Part shown: in pieces, positions 15,243 through 23,671 of the stretch
Numbering within the stretch: position 1 is the stretch's first letter
Layout of the letters: every line of letters begins with the position of its first letter
Source of the DNA: Selenomonas sp.
Lineage (GTDB): Bacteria; Bacillota; Negativicutes; Selenomonadales; Selenomonadaceae
Assembly: GCF_022771645.1 (NCBI RefSeq)
Contig: NZ_JALFCU010000087.1
Coordinates: forward strand, 1 to 47,135
DNA: 47,135 nucleotides
Direction: 5' to 3'
Notes under the pieces: model-generated
The model's input: the letters and a program-made list of their open reading frames with translations, nothing else
Told to the model about the DNA's origin: nothing
Database searches by the model: none
Program-made: the position numbers and the translations under genes

Positions 15243-17423
15243 ATGGCCATGGACTGGAACGAGGACGCGAATGGATTCGCGGGGTTCCTGCGCCGCGAGC
15301 GGCGCGACGAACTCACGGGACTCCCGACCATGATGGCCTTCATGGAGCAGGCCGCGCGCCAGCTCCCGATGGGGCCGTCGTCCTTTCTTTACTTCAATGT
15401 GGAAAATTTCCGCGTCGTGAACCAGGAGTTCGGGTTCACGGCCGGCAACCACCTGCTCGTGCGCATCGCGGGCGCGCTCGAGGGGAGCTTCGGCCCCGTG
15501 CCGATGGCGCGCCTCAACGACGACCGCTTCGTCGTCATGACGCGGCAGCCGGACCTCGACGAAAAGATCCAGGCCGTCATCGAGACGGTCGAGCAGGCCG
15601 AGACGCGCATCATACTGACGGTGAAAGTCGGCATCTACGCGCCGCCGCCGGGCGCGTCGGACATCGCGATCATCCTCGACCGCGCAAAGCTCGCATGCGA
15701 CAGCATCAAGGGCATGTACGACCAGACGATCGCGTATTTCGACCCCGCGATGGAGGAGCAGCGCAGTCTCCAGACATACATCCTGACGAATTTTTACCGC
15801 GCGCTCGCCGAGAACTGGATCGAGGTCTGGTACCAGCCGGAGATCCGCGCCGCGACGCGCGAGGTCTGCGGCTTTGAGGCGCTCGCGCGCTGGCGCGACC
15901 CCGTGCGCGGCATCATCTCGCCGGCGGCGTTCATCCCCGTGCTCGAGAACGCGCACCTCATCGACCGCCTCGACCTCTACATCATCCAGCACGTCTGCGA
16001 GGACCAATTGCGCGGCGCGAAGCGGCCGGGGTGGAAGTCGTCGTACATCTCCGTCAACCTCTCGCGCGTCGACTTCCAGCTCCGCGACATGCTCGGCGAG
16101 ATTGAGGCCATCTGCCGCGCGTATAGCGTGCCGAAAGGATACCTCCACATCGAGATCACAGAGAGCGCGCTGACAGAGGGCGACGAATTCCTCAAAAAGG
16201 AGATCCAGCGCTTCCACGCCGCGGGCTTCGAGATGTGGATGGACGATTTCGGCAGCGGCTACTCGTCGCTGAACAACCTGAAGGACTTCGCGTTCGACGT
16301 CATCAAGATCGACATGGCGTTCCTGCGCGATTTCGAGACAAAACCGCAGACGCGCGTCATCCTCGAAGCCATCGTCGACATGGCGAAGCGCCTCGACATC
16401 CGCACGCTCTGCGAAGGCGTCGAGACGGAGGAGCAGTATGCGTTCCTGCGCTCCATCGGCTGCGAGGTGCTGCAGGGCTACCTCTTCTCGCCGCCCATGC
16501 CGTTCTCCGAGGAGCACACGGGCGAGGTCGCGGGCGCGGACCGGGCGAAGCTCCTCGTCATCGAGGACACGGCCGCCGAGCCCTATTTCCGCAACATCGG
16601 CCGCTTCAACGTGCTCGCGTCGCAGCCCATCACGCACTGGGACGACCCGTCGAAAGAACAGCCGCTCGCGCTCGGCATCCTCGAAGTGAGCGAAAACGGC
16701 ACACGCCGCTACCTCTACGCGAGCGCGCCGTTCCAGGAGCTCGCGGATACCGTTGGCTTCCTCTCGCTCGAGGAAGCCGCTATGGGGTACAAAAAAAAGG
16801 ACAAGACGACGGCCGAACAGCGCTTCTGGCAGCTCGTCGACCGCGCCATGCAGTCTGGCCGCCGCGAGTCCATGGAAAATTTCATCGGCGGCCGCGCCTA
16901 CTCCGTGCGCATGGCCGTCATCGCGCGCGACGAGGCGCGCGGCGTCATGGCCGTCGCCATCCACATCGTCGACCTCTCCGAGCTCGGCGTCCAGCACCAG
17001 CGGCGCCTCCTCGACATCGCGGCGCGCCACATGCTCCAGATGTACACGCGCCTCGACGTCTTCTGCGAGGACGGCCGCGCCGAAAACCTCGTCGTCGACG
17101 CGACGCAGCAGCGCATCATGGACCGCTATCAGACGAACGTCGGCTCTCTACAGGAATACGCGACGATGTACATCGCGCCCGAGGACCGCAAGAACTTCCT
17201 CGCATTCTACGACTTCCAGACCGTCGAGGAGCGGTCGCTCCGCGCCCGCAGCGACCACACGACCGCCGTCTTCCGCGTCCTCGACGAAGCGACCGGCGCC
17301 TACGGCTGCCAGATGTTCACCCTCATCCCCTTCCGCCTCGAAAGCAAACGCTACGCCCTCTCGTGCGTGCGACGCATCGACAACCTCGACCGCGAGCGGT
17401 CGACGGAGGGGTTCGAAAAATAA
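15243..17423 (+). CDS. Degenerate GGDEF plus EAL domain protein (c-di-GMP phosphodiesterase candidate)
   Basis: This 726-residue protein has a GGDEF-like domain (about 15-165) whose signature reads RLNDDRF instead of RxGGDEF and whose metal site is altered, so it should not make c-di-GMP. The EAL domain (about 180-420) keeps the catalytic set: Glu212 in FEALARW, NLSR, EITES, MDDFGSGYSSL, IKID and EGVETEEQ, so it should hydrolyse c-di-GMP. The C-terminal third (about 430-726) is PAS-like in pattern but not clearly assigned. No membrane segments are seen. GAGGTGA precedes the ATG. Its partner upstream is the zinc-less deaminase-fold protein. Confidence 0.9.
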   Translation: MAMDWNEDANGFAGFLRRERRDELTGLPTMMAFMEQAARQLPMGPSSFLYFNVENFRVVNQEFGFTAGNHLLVRIAGALEGSFGPVPMARLNDDRFVVMTRQPDLDEKIQAVIETVEQAETRIILTVKVGIYAPPPGASDIAIILDRAKLACDSIKGMYDQTIAYFDPAMEEQRSLQTYILTNFYRALAENWIEVWYQPEIRAATREVCGFEALARWRDPVRGIISPAAFIPVLENAHLIDRLDLYIIQHVCEDQLRGAKRPGWKSSYISVNLSRVDFQLRDMLGEIEAICRAYSVPKGYLHIEITESALTEGDEFLKKEIQRFHAAGFEMWMDDFGSGYSSLNNLKDFAFDVIKIDMAFLRDFETKPQTRVILEAIVDMAKRLDIRTLCEGVETEEQYAFLRSIGCEVLQGYLFSPPMPFSEEHTGEVAGADRAKLLVIEDTAAEPYFRNIGRFNVLASQPITHWDDPSKEQPLALGILEVSENGTRRYLYASAPFQELADTVGFLSLEEAAMGYKKKDKTTAEQRFWQLVDRAMQSGRRESMENFIGGRAYSVRMAVIARDEARGVMAVAIHIVDLSELGVQHQRRLLDIAARHMLQMYTRLDVFCEDGRAENLVVDATQQRIMDRYQTNVGSLQEYATMYIAPEDRKNFLAFYDFQTVEERSLRARSDHTTAVFRVLDEATGAYGCQMFTLIPFRLESKRYALSCVRRIDNLDRERSTEGFEK

Positions 17424-17488
17424 ATTGCGCGGTTTCTGAAATCGTGTTACACTGCAATTGACCAAGGGTTCAAGAAGGTCAAAGAAAT

Positions 17489-17523
17489 GCCCCTGCGGAT
17501 TTCGTCAACCGCAGGGGCGTTTC
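17489..17523. terminator. Terminator between convergent genes
   Basis: GCCCCTGCGG / CCGCAGGGGC stem between the EAL gene and the AICAR transformylase gene; usable on either strand, T run weak. Confidence 0.75.
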
Positions 17524-17536
17524 GTATGCCAAAAAA

Positions 17537-18712
17537 TTAATGATGGAACAGCCGGATATGCGTCATGGCCATGGTCATGCCGTATTTGTCAGCCGTCTCG
17601 ATGACGTTGTCGTCGCGGATGGAGCCGCCGGTCTGGGCGACGTACTGCACGCCGCTCTTGTGCGCGCGCTCGATGTTGTCGCCGAACGGGAAGAACGCGT
17701 CCGAGCCGAGGCAGACGTCGTGCGCGGCCTTCTTGAGCCACGCTTTCTTTTCCTCGGCCGTGAAGACGGGCGGCTTCTCGGTGAAGACGCGCTTCCAGTC
17801 ATCCGTCTCGAGGAGGTCTTCCCACTCGTCGCCGATGTAGACGTCGATGGCGTTGTCGCGGTCGGGACGGCGCACGTCGTCTTTGAACGGGAGATTCAGC
17901 ACCTGCGGGCTCTGGCGCAGGAACCAGCGGTCGGCCTTGCCGCCGGCGAGGCGCGTGCAGTGGACGCGGCTCTGCTGGCCGGCGCCGATGCCGATAGCCT
18001 GGCCGTCGTACGTGTAGCAGACGGAGTTCGACTGCGTGTACTTCAGCGTGATGAGGGCGATCAGAAGGTCGCGCTTCGCGGCCGCCGGGAAGTCCTTCGC
18101 CTGCGTCGCGATGTCCATGAGGCACTCCTCGCCAATCTTCACATCGTTGCGCTGCTGGGAGAACGTCACGCCGAAGACCTGCTTCGTCTCGATGGGCGCG
18201 GGCTGGTAATCGGGGTCCATCTGGATCACGAGGTAGCTGCCCTTGCGCTTCGTCTTCAAAATTTCCAAAGCCTCGGCGCTGTACGACGGCGCGATGATGC
18301 CGTCGGAGACCTCGCGCTTCAGGAACGACGCCGTCTGCGCGTCGCACTCGTCCGAGAGCGCGACGAAGTCGCCGTACGAGCTCATGCGGTCGGCGCCGCG
18401 CGCGCGGATGTAGGCCGTCGCGATGGGCGAGAGGAGGGCGCCTTCGACGAAATACACCTTTTCGAGGACATTCGACAGCGGCACGGCCACGGCCGCGCCC
18501 GCCGGGCTCACATGCTTGAACGACGCGGCCGCTGGCAGCCCCGTCGCCGCCTTGAGCTCGCGCACGAGCTGCCAGCTGTTCATCGCATCGAGCAGGTTGA
18601 TGTAGCCGGGCTTGCCGTTCAGCACCGTGAACGGCAGCTCGCCCGACTCCATGTACACCTTCGCCGGCTTCTGGTTCGGATTGCAGCCATACTTGAGTTC
18701 GAGTTCTTTCAT
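17537..18712 (-). CDS. Stand-alone AICAR formyltransferase (phosphoribosylaminoimidazolecarboxamide formyltransferase)
   Basis: This 391-residue cytosolic enzyme carries out the formyl transfer from 10-formyltetrahydrofolate to AICAR near the end of purine synthesis. It corresponds to the C-terminal transformylase part of PurH only; the IMP cyclohydrolase domain is absent and must be encoded elsewhere. Recognisable segments include the start KELELKYGCNPNQKPA, SFKHVSPAGAAVA, KYTQSNSVCYTYDGQ, GIGAGQQSRVHC and DAFFPFGDNI, which holds the catalytic Lys/His/Asn region. The start was set by AAGGAGA. It is convergent with the EAL gene and divergent from a small RNA at 18767. Confidence 0.93.
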   Translation of the reverse strand: MKELELKYGCNPNQKPAKVYMESGELPFTVLNGKPGYINLLDAMNSWQLVRELKAATGLPAAASFKHVSPAGAAVAVPLSNVLEKVYFVEGALLSPIATAYIRARGADRMSSYGDFVALSDECDAQTASFLKREVSDGIIAPSYSAEALEILKTKRKGSYLVIQMDPDYQPAPIETKQVFGVTFSQQRNDVKIGEECLMDIATQAKDFPAAAKRDLLIALITLKYTQSNSVCYTYDGQAIGIGAGQQSRVHCTRLAGGKADRWFLRQSPQVLNLPFKDDVRRPDRDNAIDVYIGDEWEDLLETDDWKRVFTEKPPVFTAEEKKAWLKKAAHDVCLGSDAFFPFGDNIERAHKSGVQYVAQTGGSIRDDNVIETADKYGMTMAMTHIRLFHH

Positions 18713-18731
18713 TTCGCTGTCTCCTTTTATC

Positions 18732-18760
18732 TTGACGAAAAAAAACACGCGACGTATAAT
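18732..18760 (+). promoter_or_regulatory. Strong plus-strand promoter of a small RNA
   Basis: TTGACG, a 17-base spacer, then TATAAT. It points away from the AICAR transformylase gene toward a region with no plus-strand gene until 19315. Confidence 0.75.
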
Positions 18761-18766
18761 AATAGC

Positions 18767-18905
18767 AGAAAGAGCAAGCCATGAAGATGGTCGCTCGGCT
18801 GTTTTTCTAGCGAAAAATTTTCGGCCATACAAACAGTGGCGCAAACACTGATGGCCACCGACCCTCGTGCCCGGAGCTTACTGGAAATAAGTTCCGGGTA
18901 TTTTC
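18767..18905 (+). ncRNA. Candidate RNA opposing the 43-residue peptide
   Basis: An RNA of about 140 bases would run from the promoter at 18732-18760 to the hairpin at 18870-18898. It faces the minus-strand peptide gene and shares its terminator. It also contains a nine-codon frame (MKMVARLFF) at 18781. Only a six-base direct repeat (AGCCAT) with the peptide leader was found, so trans pairing is less clear than at the other two loci. Confidence 0.4.
18870..18898. terminator. Bidirectional terminator of the third convergent pair
   Basis: CCCGGA-GCTTA / AAATAAG-TTCCGGG imperfect stem followed by TATTTTC on the plus strand. Confidence 0.6.
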
Positions 18906-18940
18906 ATCGAGAACCGTCGATTGGAAGCTTTACGCGGTCG

Positions 18941-19072
18941 TTAGCGCACCGCTATATAGATGGCGAGCGCGAGGATTGCCTGCACCCATTCCGGCGGCGT
19001 GAGGATTCCGAGGGCAGACCCTGCGAGAATTCCTGCGACCACGAGGACGAGCACATCTTTCGCTGCGACCAT
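18941..19072 (-). CDS. Small 43-residue membrane peptide, candidate type I toxin
   Basis: The peptide begins MVAAKDVLVLVVAG, has one or two hydrophobic stretches split by TPPEW and ends IYIAVR. It is transcribed from a consensus promoter (19194-19222) through a 115-base leader. A strong leader hairpin (GAAGTGA paired with TCACTTC, 19079-19103) lies just before the ATG and could hide it. No good ribosome site is visible, so the start is uncertain. The opposing promoter and shared terminator resemble the loci at 1.4 and 10.7 kb. Confidence 0.45.
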   Translation of the reverse strand: MVAAKDVLVLVVAGILAGSALGILTPPEWVQAILALAIYIAVR

Positions 19073-19193
19073 AGCACAGGAAGTGAGCCATAGGGCATCA
19101 CTTCTTTTCCTTTTCAAGACTGCCGAACCAAAGATCGACCAGACCATCATTCATCTAAGCTTGCTCACGGCGGTATCATCCCGCCGCATCTCT

Positions 19194-19222
19194 AGTATAA
19201 TAGAGTCGCCTGCATATGTCAA
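19194..19222 (-). promoter_or_regulatory. Consensus promoter of the 43-residue peptide
   Basis: On the minus strand: TTGACA, a 17-base spacer, then TATACT. Confidence 0.75.
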
Positions 19223-19314
19223 AGCATGACGGCTCTTTTTTGTTGAGCTTCAATGCATATACAAATATATTCTTTCGTGTTACAATAGAAGAAAATTCCA
19301 AGGAGGAAATTTCT

Positions 19315-19527
19315 ATGGCAGCCACAAAATCTTTGAGTATTCGCGTCGATGCGGAATTAAAGAAACAAGCGGAAGAGGTTTTATCCGAGCTTGGCATATC
19401 GCTTTCAACAGCCGTTACGATGCTCCTGCGCACGATTGTACGTAACCGTGCAGTCCCGCCGGAACTCTTTACGCTGGAAGAGCCTAGCAAAAGAGAAGCA
19501 AAGGAAGAAAATTTCGGGGAAATATAA
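19315..19527 (+). CDS. RelB/DinJ-family antitoxin, no toxin beside it
   Basis: This 70-residue protein has the ribbon-helix-helix pattern of RelB/DinJ antitoxins (ATKSLSIRVDAELKKQAEEV, then LGISLSTAVTMLL). Such proteins bind DNA as dimers and use the C-terminal tail to mask a RelE/YafQ toxin. No toxin frame follows: the next gene is trkA, 13 bases downstream, apparently on the same transcript. A promoter (TATACA, 17 bases, TACAAT) and a strong AAGGAGG site precede it. It is a close paralog of the antitoxin at 23736-24011. It may be a relic or a regulator of trkA. Confidence 0.85.
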   Translation: MAATKSLSIRVDAELKKQAEEVLSELGISLSTAVTMLLRTIVRNRAVPPELFTLEEPSKREAKEENFGEI

Positions 19528-19540
19528 GGGAGAGATTTTC

Positions 19541-20887
19541 ATGCGCGTCATCGTCATCGGGGCCGGCAAGCTCGGGTACAGCATCGCTGAGCTCCTGTCG
19601 AAGGAATCGTTCGACGTCGTCATGGTCGACCATGACGCGGCGCAGCTCGACGCGCCGAAGGAGACGCTCGACGTCCTGACGATCCATGCGAACGGCGCGA
19701 GCCCGATCACGATGAACGAGCCGGACATCCGCGGCGCGGACATCCTCATCGCCGTCACGGGTCAGGACGAGGTGAACATGGTCGCCTGCATCCTCGCGAA
19801 GAAGCACGGCATCCACCACACCGTCGCGCGCATCCGCGACATGCAGTTCATGGGCGAGGCGAAAGAGTACCTCAAGGAAAATTTCGACATCGACATCCTG
19901 CTGAACCCCGAGCTCATCACGGCGCACGAAATCAACCGCATCCTCATGACGCCGGCCGCGCTCAACGTCGAGGACTTCGCGCACGGCAAAGTGCGCCTGT
20001 TCGAGACGCGCATCCGCCGGAACTCGCCGTACGCCCGCCAAAAGCTCAAGGACGTCGCGCTGCCGCCCGGCGTGCTCGCGGGCATGATTTTCCGCGACCA
20101 CCGCATGATCATCCCGCATGGCGACGACGCGCTCCTGCCGCGCGACAACGCGTACTTCATCGGCATCCCGTCCGCCATCGAGGAGTTCAGCCAGGCCGTC
20201 GCCCAGCGGAACGCCCGGCCCGTCCACCACGTCATGATCATCGGCGCCGGCCGCACAGGCCGCGCGCTCGCGACGATGCTCGACCGCCAGGGCGTCGCCG
20301 TCAAGGTCATCGACAAGGACCGCGAGCGCGGCCAGCTCGTCGCGGGCTCGCTCCGCCACGGCATCGCCGTCTGGGGCGACGGCACGGACATCACGCTCTT
20401 GCAGGAGGAAGACGTCGCGACGATGGACGTCGTCGTCTGCCTCACAGACGACGACAAGCTGAACCTCATGCTCGCGCTCATCGCGAAGCACCTCGGCGCG
20501 GACAAGACCGTCGTGCGCGTCATGCGCAACGAATACGTCGAGCTCATGGAAAAGGTCGGCGTCGACATCGTCCTTTCGTCGCGCCTGCTCTCCGCGAGCG
20601 AAGTCCTCGCGTTTGCGCGGCGCGGCGGCGTCGTCTCCGTCTCGCTCCTCGAGGGCGCGAAGGCCGAAGCCGTCGAAGTCATCATGCAGGAGGGCGCGCC
20701 CGCTGCCGGCAAGCGCCTCATGGACGCGCGGCTCCCGAAAGAATGCCTCGTCTGCGCCTACGTGCGCGGAGACGAAGCCGGCATCCCGAACGGCACGACC
20801 GTCCTCCAGCCCGGCGACCGCATCATCCTCTTCATCCAGACCCAGTTCGCACAAAAGGTCATGACGTATTTCAAAGGAAAAGAGTGA
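19541..20887 (+). CDS. trkA: TrkA potassium uptake regulatory subunit
   Basis: This 448-residue peripheral membrane protein gates TrkH in response to nucleotides. It consists of two tandem RCK units, each a Rossmann NAD-binding domain plus a C-terminal ligand domain. The nucleotide motifs are seen twice: VIGAGKLGYSIAELL at the start and IIGAGRTGRALATML near residue 233. The downstream acidic residues that bind the ribose are present (MVDHD, VIDKD). Length is normal for TrkA. It follows an orphan antitoxin by 13 bases and is followed four bases later by the remains of a DNA methyltransferase. Candidate channel partners are the TrkH proteins at 12848 and 24111. Confidence 0.95.
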   Translation: MRVIVIGAGKLGYSIAELLSKESFDVVMVDHDAAQLDAPKETLDVLTIHANGASPITMNEPDIRGADILIAVTGQDEVNMVACILAKKHGIHHTVARIRDMQFMGEAKEYLKENFDIDILLNPELITAHEINRILMTPAALNVEDFAHGKVRLFETRIRRNSPYARQKLKDVALPPGVLAGMIFRDHRMIIPHGDDALLPRDNAYFIGIPSAIEEFSQAVAQRNARPVHHVMIIGAGRTGRALATMLDRQGVAVKVIDKDRERGQLVAGSLRHGIAVWGDGTDITLLQEEDVATMDVVVCLTDDDKLNLMLALIAKHLGADKTVVRVMRNEYVELMEKVGVDIVLSSRLLSASEVLAFARRGGVVSVSLLEGAKAEAVEVIMQEGAPAAGKRLMDARLPKECLVCAYVRGDEAGIPNGTTVLQPGDRIILFIQTQFAQKVMTYFKGKE

Positions 20888-20891
20888 TCGC

Positions 20892-21050
20892 ATGCCCAGT
20901 CCCTCGAAAGCCGCTGCCGCATTCGCGCAGAAATGGGCGGGCGTCGGCGACGAAAAGCAGGACAGCCAGCGCTTCTGGATCGAACTGCTGCAAAAAGTCT
21001 ACGGCGTCGAAGACCCCCGCGAAAATCTTCTGATACAGACAAGCTTCTGA
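20892..21050 (+). pseudogene. N-terminal remnant of a class I (type IIG-like) DNA methyltransferase
   Basis: This 52-codon frame begins four bases after trkA. Its sequence (FAQKWAGVGDEKQDSQRFW, then LLQKVYGVEDPRE) resembles the start of large Firmicutes SAM-dependent DNA methyltransferases (about 900 residues). Similarity stops near 21030, after which an unrelated restriction-modification pair begins. The matching C-terminal end is found at 23491-23670 in the same direction, so one gene was interrupted and about 2.4 kb replaced. Confidence 0.7.
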
Positions 21051-21139
21051 GACTCATGCATGGAAGCATGTTGCTTCTTGTGATATAATAATGGGAAAGA
21101 ATAAATAGCTGATATTTCCCAGAGAAAGGAGCAGCCTTT

Positions 21140-22309
21140 ATGAAATACGAAGAGATGAAGCAGGTGAATTTCAAGATAGACTCCAAACTCTACGACGCCT
21201 TTGCTTCCTGCGTCCGCGAAGAGCACAAGACGATGCAGTATGCGCTGACAGAAGCCGTCATCAAGACTCTGGAAAGACGGCAGCCGAAACCTGCGCTCGA
21301 AGCCAGCCGTTTCACCTTCATTGACCTCTTTGCCGGCATCGGCGGCATGCGCATCGCGTTCACGCGGCAGGGCGGGCAGTGTCTCTTTTCGAGTGAGTGG
21401 GACACGTACGCACAGAAGACGTATTTCGACAATTTCGGCGTGCTGCCTCAAGGCGACATCACGAAGATTGAGGCGGCGGACATCCCAGACCATGACATCC
21501 TCGTCGCGGGGTTTCCCTGTCAGCCGTTCAGCATCGCTGGCGTATCGAAAAAGAACAGCCTCGGTCGTGCGACGGGCTTTGCAGACAAGACGCAGGGAAC
21601 ACTCTTCTTCGATGTCTGCCGCATCCTTGATGCCAAGCGCCCGAAAGCGTTCCTGCTCGAAAACGTCAAGAATCTCAAGAGCCACGACAAAGGGAAGACA
21701 TGGCGCGTCATCCGCGAATCGCTCGACCAGCTCGACTATGAGATTTTTCCCGCCGTCATCGACGGGGACGGGTTCGTCCCGCAGCACCGCGAGCGCATCT
21801 TCATCGCGGGCTTTGACCGCCGCCGCTACGGCGCTCTCATGGACTTTCATTTCGATGTGGAAAGCGCGAAGCCGCAGAAGAAGCCGACACTCCGCGACAT
21901 CCTGCTCCCTGCGGTCGATCCGAAATACACGCTCTCGGACAAGCTCTGGACGTATCTCCAGAATTATGCCGCGAAGCACAAGGCAATGGGGCATGGGTTC
22001 GGCTATGGGCTGCCCGACCTTGACGGCTCGTCCCGCACGCTCTCCGCGAGGTATTACAAGGACGGTTCGGAAATCCTCATCAGCCAAGGGCCGGGCAGGA
22101 ATCCGCGCCGCCTGACGCCGCGCGAGTGCGCGCGTCTTCAAGGCTATCCCGACGATTTCCGCATCACGGTGTCTGACACGCGCGCTTACAAGCAGTTCGG
22201 CAATTCCGTCGTCGTTCCGCTCGTGACTGCCATCGCGGGCAACATCATCGATATGGTCGAGCAGTTCGATGAGCAGGCGGCAGGGCGGGAGGTGCGGCAG
22301 ATTGGATGA
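21140..22309 (+). CDS. DNA (cytosine-5-)-methyltransferase with N-terminal ribbon-helix-helix-like segment
   Basis: This 389-residue enzyme methylates cytosine at C5 and protects the genome from the adjoining EcoRII-like nuclease. The ordered motifs are present: I FAGIGG (about 65-70), IV GFPCQPFS with catalytic Cys127, VI ENVKNL, VIII QHRERIFIAGF, and X near the C-terminus (QFGNSVVVPL). The first 47 residues (KQVNFKIDSKLYDAF and following helices) look like a ribbon-helix-helix DNA-binding unit that could repress its own promoter; a CATGC/GCATG inverted repeat lies upstream at 21055-21070. Codon use is less biased than in neighbours, which supports transfer. CCWGG specificity is inferred only from the neighbour. 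Confidence 0.92.
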   Translation: MKYEEMKQVNFKIDSKLYDAFASCVREEHKTMQYALTEAVIKTLERRQPKPALEASRFTFIDLFAGIGGMRIAFTRQGGQCLFSSEWDTYAQKTYFDNFGVLPQGDITKIEAADIPDHDILVAGFPCQPFSIAGVSKKNSLGRATGFADKTQGTLFFDVCRILDAKRPKAFLLENVKNLKSHDKGKTWRVIRESLDQLDYEIFPAVIDGDGFVPQHRERIFIAGFDRRRYGALMDFHFDVESAKPQKKPTLRDILLPAVDPKYTLSDKLWTYLQNYAAKHKAMGHGFGYGLPDLDGSSRTLSARYYKDGSEILISQGPGRNPRRLTPRECARLQGYPDDFRITVSDTRAYKQFGNSVVVPLVTAIAGNIIDMVEQFDEQAAGREVRQIG

Positions 22310-23489
22310 ATCAGCAGAACGTTCCATGAGCGAACGCGCCATCCATTCCGTCGAGCGCGGCACGGCGGCGTTCTGCCGTTTCCTCGCCGCCATCGACACC
22401 GGTCTCGCGCGGACGCACCAGAGCGGCATCTACATCCCGAAATCCGCATGGAGCTTGCTCTTTGGGCATCGTGCCGTGCGCGGTGAGAACGAGACGCGCA
22501 TGGTGAAAGTCCGCTGGCAAGGCGACCGCGTGCTTGACAACAACTTCAAATACTACGGACGCGCGAAGAACGAATACCGCATCACAGGCTTTGGCAGGGG
22601 CTTCAATCTTCTGCGTCCCGAGAATACAGGAGCGCTTTTCGTGCTCGTGCAAATGGATGCCGAGGATTACGAAGCGTGGGTGCTCGAAACGGAAGATGAC
22701 ATCGACGCATTCCTCGCGCATTTCGGCATGTCGCCGACAGATGTCGGGCAGATTCTCAAGGGTGGCGAGCAGGATGTTTCTGCTCTCGCGACCGCAGAAC
22801 AGAAAGAAATCGAGACATTCGTCCGAACGCTCGGCGGCTTCCCGAAAGCCGCCGAAATGTCAGCCGCCGCAAGAAAAATTTATAACGATGTTTACGACCA
22901 CGTCGAAAACATCGTGCGTAATCCCGATAGGGAACTGCTCGCATGGAATCACACGGAATACCAGATTTTCCGCGCCATCGAAGAAGCGCAGTACGGCAAT
23001 CAGGTGCGGAACGGCTTCTCGTCCATGGAAGCGTTCATAGAAGCGGCGAACTCCGTGCTGAACCGCCGCAAGAGCCGTGCGGGAAAGTCGCTTGAGTATC
23101 ACCTCAGCGCGATTTTCGATGGGAACCACCTTGCGTACGAGGCGCAAGTCATCACGGAGGAGCGCAAGAAGCCCGATTTTGTCTTCCCGAGCGGCAAGGC
23201 TTATCACGATTTGTCCTATCCTGCGGATAAGCTCATCGTTCTCGGCGCGAAGACAACATGCAAGGATCGCTGGCGGCAAGTCGTGACGGAAGCCGACCGC
23301 GTCAAAACGAAGTATCTCTGCACTCTCCAGCAAGGCATCTCCCCGCAGCAGCTCCATGAAATGCAGGCAGAGCACGTCGTCCTCGTCGTTCCGCAGGAAT
23401 ACATCAAGACGTATCCACAGGAGTATCAGCAGGGAATCTTTCCTCTCAAGGGATTCATCCAGTTCGTGCGCGAGACACTCTGCGATTAA
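22302..23489 (+). CDS. EcoRII-type restriction endonuclease
   Basis: This nuclease of about 395 residues has the two-part EcoRII plan: an N-terminal effector-binding domain (starting about IYIPKSAWSLLFG) and a C-terminal catalytic domain (KSLEYHLSAIF onward). The PD-(D/E)xK core is visible as Pro291-Asp292, then Lys317 and Lys321 in AKTTCKDRWRQ, the pattern seen in EcoRII. That family cuts CCWGG-like sites and needs two sites. The TTG at 22302 is eight bases after GGGAGGTG; ATGs at 22269 and 22326 are alternatives. It overlaps the methyltransferase stop, so the two genes are translationally coupled. Confidence 0.9.
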   Translation: MDESAERSMSERAIHSVERGTAAFCRFLAAIDTGLARTHQSGIYIPKSAWSLLFGHRAVRGENETRMVKVRWQGDRVLDNNFKYYGRAKNEYRITGFGRGFNLLRPENTGALFVLVQMDAEDYEAWVLETEDDIDAFLAHFGMSPTDVGQILKGGEQDVSALATAEQKEIETFVRTLGGFPKAAEMSAAARKIYNDVYDHVENIVRNPDRELLAWNHTEYQIFRAIEEAQYGNQVRNGFSSMEAFIEAANSVLNRRKSRAGKSLEYHLSAIFDGNHLAYEAQVITEERKKPDFVFPSGKAYHDLSYPADKLIVLGAKTTCKDRWRQVVTEADRVKTKYLCTLQQGISPQQLHEMQAEHVVLVVPQEYIKTYPQEYQQGIFPLKGFIQFVRETLCD

Positions 23490-23490
23490 A

Positions 23491-23670
23491 TCTGTCGGCA
23501 GCAGCCTCGCCGACCTCTACGACGACGTCTTCATGCCGAAAGACCTGCGCGAAGCCCATCGCGCCAACGACCGCGCCGTCCTCCGCGCCTACGGCCTCCC
23601 CGTCACCATCACCGAAAGCGACTGCGTCGCAGAGCTCATGCGGTGTTACGAGGCGCTGGCCGCCCAATGA
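23491..23670 (+). pseudogene. C-terminal remnant of the interrupted DNA methyltransferase
   Basis: The frame encodes GSSLADLYDDVFMPKDLREA and the following HRANDRAV segment up to EALAAQ, the typical C-terminal end of large class I DNA methyltransferases (SSLADLYDPLTMP-like). It has no start of its own and begins immediately after the EcoRII-like stop. It is the counterpart of the fragment at 20892-21050. Confidence 0.75.
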
Positions 23671-23671
23671 A

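Noticed and set aside
15222..17030. Minus-strand frame of 602 codons opposite the EAL gene
   Set aside because: Shadow of a gene with intact EAL motifs; repetitive charged composition.
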